Assembly: GCF_900129235.1 (NCBI RefSeq)
Contig: NZ_FQUV01000001.1
Location: 248,001 to 312,000 of the forward strand
DNA: 64,000 nucleotides
Reading direction: 5' to 3'
Origin: Litoreibacter ascidiaceicola
Lineage (GTDB): Bacteria; Pseudomonadota; Alphaproteobacteria; Rhodobacterales; Rhodobacteraceae
Shown piece after piece: positions 61,545 through 64,000 of the stretch; positions within the stretch are counted from its first letter, which is position 1, and each line of letters starts with the position of its first letter. Below the pieces are notes generated by a model. It was not told the DNA's origin. It searched no databases and saw only the letters and a list, made by a program, of their open reading frames with translations. A program made the position numbers and the translations under genes.

Positions 61545-62335
61545 AGCGCAGGTTCACCATATTGGGCTGCGGCTCGTCTGGCGGGGTGCCGCGCCTTGGC
61601 GGACATTGGGGCGATTGCGACCCAACCAATCCCAAGAACCGCCGCCGCCGTTGTTCCCTGCTGATCGAGCAAATCGGTCCCGAAGGCACCACGTCGGTGC
61701 TGATCGACACCTCCCCTGACCTGCGTTCGCAGCTTCTGGACGCCAATGTCGGGCGTTTGGACGGGGTGGTCTACACCCATTCCCACGCCGACCATGTGCA
61801 TGGCATCGACGACCTGCGTATGATTGTGTTCAACATGAAAGAACGCCTGAAGGTCTGGGCGGACGGCGACACGACCAACAGCCTGATCTCGCGGTTTGGC
61901 TATGCGTTCGTTCAGCCCGAAGGCTCCCCCTACCCGCCGATCCTGACCTTGAAGTCGATCAAAGGACTGATCGAGGTGAAAGGCCCGGGCGGCACAATCC
62001 CGCTAGCCCCGTTCAGGGCGAACCACGGCACGATTGACGCATTGGGCTTTCGCATCGGAGGGCTGGCCTATTTGCCGGACGTGGCAGAGTTCTACGACGA
62101 GACATGGGCAGCACTTCAGGGCCTCGACTGTTTCATCATCGACGCCCTGCGTCGCGCACCGCATCCCAGCCACTCGCATCTGGAAAACACTCTTAAGTGG
62201 ATCGAAAAGCTGGCCCCCAAGCGTGCGGTCATCACCAACATGCATATCGACCTCGACTATGCGACCGTGGACGCCGAAACAGCCGACAACGTCACCCCTG
62301 CTTATGACGGCATGACGATCGAATACAACCTCTAG
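61541..62335 (+). CDS. MBL-fold metallohydrolase (PhnP-like)
   Basis: This 264-aa metallo-beta-lactamase-fold protein has the metal motif YTHSHADHVHGIDDLR (about 77-92), an opening FTILGCGSSGGVPRLGGHWG and a late NMHIDLDY. It resembles the PhnP phosphodiesterase branch, commonly found after tatD in this bacterial group. ATG overlaps the tatD stop (ATGA). Confidence 0.93.
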   Translation: MKRRFTILGCGSSGGVPRLGGHWGDCDPTNPKNRRRRCSLLIEQIGPEGTTSVLIDTSPDLRSQLLDANVGRLDGVVYTHSHADHVHGIDDLRMIVFNMKERLKVWADGDTTNSLISRFGYAFVQPEGSPYPPILTLKSIKGLIEVKGPGGTIPLAPFRANHGTIDALGFRIGGLAYLPDVAEFYDETWAALQGLDCFIIDALRRAPHPSHSHLENTLKWIEKLAPKRAVITNMHIDLDYATVDAETADNVTPAYDGMTIEYNL

Positions 62336-63265
62336 ATGGGGGCGTTGCTGGAAGTCATCCTGCCGGTGTTTCTGGTCATCGGCGCGGGCTACATAGCGGT
62401 CAAACGCGATCTCTTCTCGAACGAGGGCGCGGATGCGCTGATGAAGTTTACTCAAAGCTTCGCCATCCCCTGCCTGTTGTTTCGCGGCATCGCGGAGTTG
62501 GAGCTGGGTGCATATTTCGAGCCGCGCCTGCTGGCGTCCTACTACCTGCCCGCCATCGCCGGTTTTACCCTTGGTACGCTCGGCGCACGCCTGATCTTCG
62601 GGCGGCCTTGGGAAGACAGCATTGCCATCGGCTTCTGCTGCCTGTTTTCCAACGCCGTGTTGCTGGGCCTGCCCATCACCGAGCGCGCCTATGGCGAGGG
62701 TGCCCTGTCACCGAACTATGCCATCATCGCGGTCAACGCGCCGATCTGCTACGGCATCGGCATCACCGCGATGGAGGTCGTGCGTAACAAGGGTGGCGGG
62801 CTGTGGCACACGGCCAAAGCCGTCTGGCGCGCGATCACCCATAACGCGCTGATCATCGGGATCGCGTTGGGCTTTGTGGTCAACATCACCTCCCTGCCGC
62901 TGCCCGGTGTGTTGACCGACGCCATCGACCTGATGATCCGCGCGGCGCTGCCTGCGGCAATCTTCGGGCTGGGCGGCGTCTTGGCCCGCTACAAGCTGGA
63001 AGGCGACACCGGTCCGGTAATCATGGTCTGCGCGCTGATGCTGGTGGTGCAACCAAGCCTGACATGGCTCGTCGCGGGGGCTACAGGTGTCGGAACCAGC
63101 GCGTTCCGGTCTGTTGTGCTGACATCAGCCATGGCACCGGGCGTCAACGCGTACGTGTTCGCCAACATGTATGGCGTCGGCAAACGGGTTGCGGCGTCGG
63201 CAGTTCTGATCTCCACCGCACTGTCGGTGCTTACGCTGTGGGTGTGGCTGGCTCTTTTGCCTTAG
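62336..63265 (+). CDS. AEC-family permease
   Basis: This 309-aa transporter of the auxin-efflux-carrier family has about ten hydrophobic segments in two inverted halves, with the conserved FTQSFAIPCLLFRGIAELE and GALPAAIFG-like (ALPAAIFGLGGVLARYKL) regions. Its ATG directly follows the TAG of the MBL gene, so it is co-transcribed. Substrates of this family are organic acids or similar small molecules. Its last 35 bases overlap the convergent Hint-domain gene. Confidence 0.9.
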   Translation: MGALLEVILPVFLVIGAGYIAVKRDLFSNEGADALMKFTQSFAIPCLLFRGIAELELGAYFEPRLLASYYLPAIAGFTLGTLGARLIFGRPWEDSIAIGFCCLFSNAVLLGLPITERAYGEGALSPNYAIIAVNAPICYGIGITAMEVVRNKGGGLWHTAKAVWRAITHNALIIGIALGFVVNITSLPLPGVLTDAIDLMIRAALPAAIFGLGGVLARYKLEGDTGPVIMVCALMLVVQPSLTWLVAGATGVGTSAFRSVVLTSAMAPGVNAYVFANMYGVGKRVAASAVLISTALSVLTLWVWLALLP

Positions 63266-63839
63266 TGTAGGACCGCAACAGTACCTGTGCCTCGTGGTCC
63301 GCCAAGGGCGGGAAGGCCAGTTTATCCTTGGTGGGATGCTCCGCTGCCCCGCGCGCACCCATCTGGGAACTTTCAACCGGAACCCGCTCGGCGAAGATGA
63401 TGTGATGCGCGTCAAAGTCCAGATACGCATAGCGCACCATGCCGCCAATATCGCGGATCACATCCACGTTGTTGACGAAGTCCCGCGCCGCGACCAGCAC
63501 CTCCCACTCGCCAAACAGCAAATCCGGCTGCCATCCGGCAAACCGGATCCGGTGACCGGCGGTGACACACAGGTCGTGTTCGTTGTTGAGCGTTCCCGCC
63601 TTGAAGCGGATCGGGGCCGCGTCACCCAGCGCCTCGAAACGGCGGACACCCATTGCGCGCACGGGCTGCGCCCCGTGATCCAGCGTCTCGACCAAGTCAC
63701 CCACCTGAATGTCTTGAATCAGCCGATCGCCCATAGGGGTCAGGATATGTGTGCCGAGGGCGAAGCACGGTTTGCTTGCGCGCGCCCGAGAGACTGAAAG
63801 CTTGGTCTCTTGTGAAATCTGAACCAGATGGCGCGGCAT
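63231..63839 (-). CDS. Hint-domain (Hedgehog/intein) protein
   Basis: This 202-aa protein starts at ATG 63839 with GAGG upstream; the open frame beyond it lacks similarity. After about 22 residues it contains KPCFALGTHILTPMGDRLIQ, with the Hint cysteine, then DLVETLDHGAQPVRAMGVRR (Hint_2), and the catalytic-type histidine in CVTAGHRIRF. Such short Hint proteins are abundant in Rhodobacteraceae, some autoproteolytic; no extein or toxin is seen. The 3' end overlaps the AEC permease gene by 35 bases. Function unknown. Confidence 0.85.
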   Translation of the reverse strand: MPRHLVQISQETKLSVSRARASKPCFALGTHILTPMGDRLIQDIQVGDLVETLDHGAQPVRAMGVRRFEALGDAAPIRFKAGTLNNEHDLCVTAGHRIRFAGWQPDLLFGEWEVLVAARDFVNNVDVIRDIGGMVRYAYLDFDAHHIIFAERVPVESSQMGARGAAEHPTKDKLAFPPLADHEAQVLLRSYTKAKEPATPTA

Positions 63840-64000
63840 AAAAACCTCTAGAAAAATACGTCTCGTCACCGTCCTAGGGATTAACTTTGTCTCAATACTG
63901 GCCGCCGATGCGCCAAACGTGTCAATTCCGTGGCAAATCACCAGTTCAAAGAAACGCTGTGTTTCCAAAGGAGGCGGTTTGCGCGGGTGAGTGACTTGGC
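63840..64000. other. Intergenic end of window
   Basis: 161 bases upstream of the Hint gene, AT-richer around 63840-63900. AAGGAGG (63968-63974) followed by GTGAGTGAC could mark the start of a rightward gene, but only a few codons lie inside the window. Confidence 0.3.

Overview
The window reads as chromosome of a marine-type alphaproteobacterium of the Rhodobacteraceae (Roseobacter group). The inference rests on the high G+C, a single-chain NarK1-NarK2 fusion, a TRAP transporter, a CbpA/CbpM pair, a small Hint-domain protein and the order SPOR lipoprotein-dac-tmk-holB-tatD-MBL. No phage, insertion sequence or CRISPR array is recognisable. Genes are densely packed, many with ATGA or TGATG overlaps.

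Layout: (1) 1-8.3 kb, minus strand: a type I secretion operon with a large Ig-repeat surface protein followed by TolC, ABC and HlyD parts (HlyD runs off the left edge). (2) 8.5-16 kb: a zinc alcohol dehydrogenase, a divergent IclR regulator, then a GMC oxidoreductase, TerC and a TRAP transporter whose substrate-binding gene has an in-frame stop. (3) 16-26 kb: ordinary single genes and pairs (small K+ channel, DUF442 phosphatase-like protein, phasin, VIT1/CCC1 transporter, EEP hydrolase, CbpA/CbpM, tandem Usp, katG divergent from oxyR, and an AroE-like protein). (4) 26-39 kb: one long leftward unit, narK-narGHJI-parvulin-hemerythrin-carbonic anhydrase-DUF2478, divergent from a cysteine-free Crp/Fnr regulator, with two FNR-type boxes between them. 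(5) 39.7-55.8 kb: a uronate/oligouronide catabolic locus around a GntR regulator. The leftward arm is GntR-MATE-SDR remnant-Gfo/Idh-mannonate-dehydratase-like enzyme-Gfo/Idh. The rightward arm is an ABC sugar importer, a PL15-like heparinase-fold lyase, a KdgF-like cupin, two candidate reductases, KDG kinase and an RraA pseudogene. (6) 56.6 kb to the end: tRNA-Ser(TGA), then a housekeeping operon (SPOR lipoprotein, D,D-carboxypeptidase, tmk, holB, tatD, MBL, AEC permease) and a convergent Hint-domain protein.

How the genes work together: the uronate locus is the most distinctive system. The ABC importer would bring in oligouronides. The PL15-like lyase, which has no signal peptide, would release unsaturated uronate in the cytoplasm. 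KdgF plus a reductase would convert it to 2-keto-3-deoxygluconate (KDG), and the left-arm ManD-like enzyme would also make KDG from mannonate. KDG kinase would then phosphorylate the shared product. The locus is bounded on both sides by decayed, gene-poor DNA, and on the right by the 3' end of a tRNA gene, so acquisition as an island is possible though no integrase is seen. The nar unit is a complete membrane-bound nitrate reductase system with accessory genes likely useful under low oxygen.
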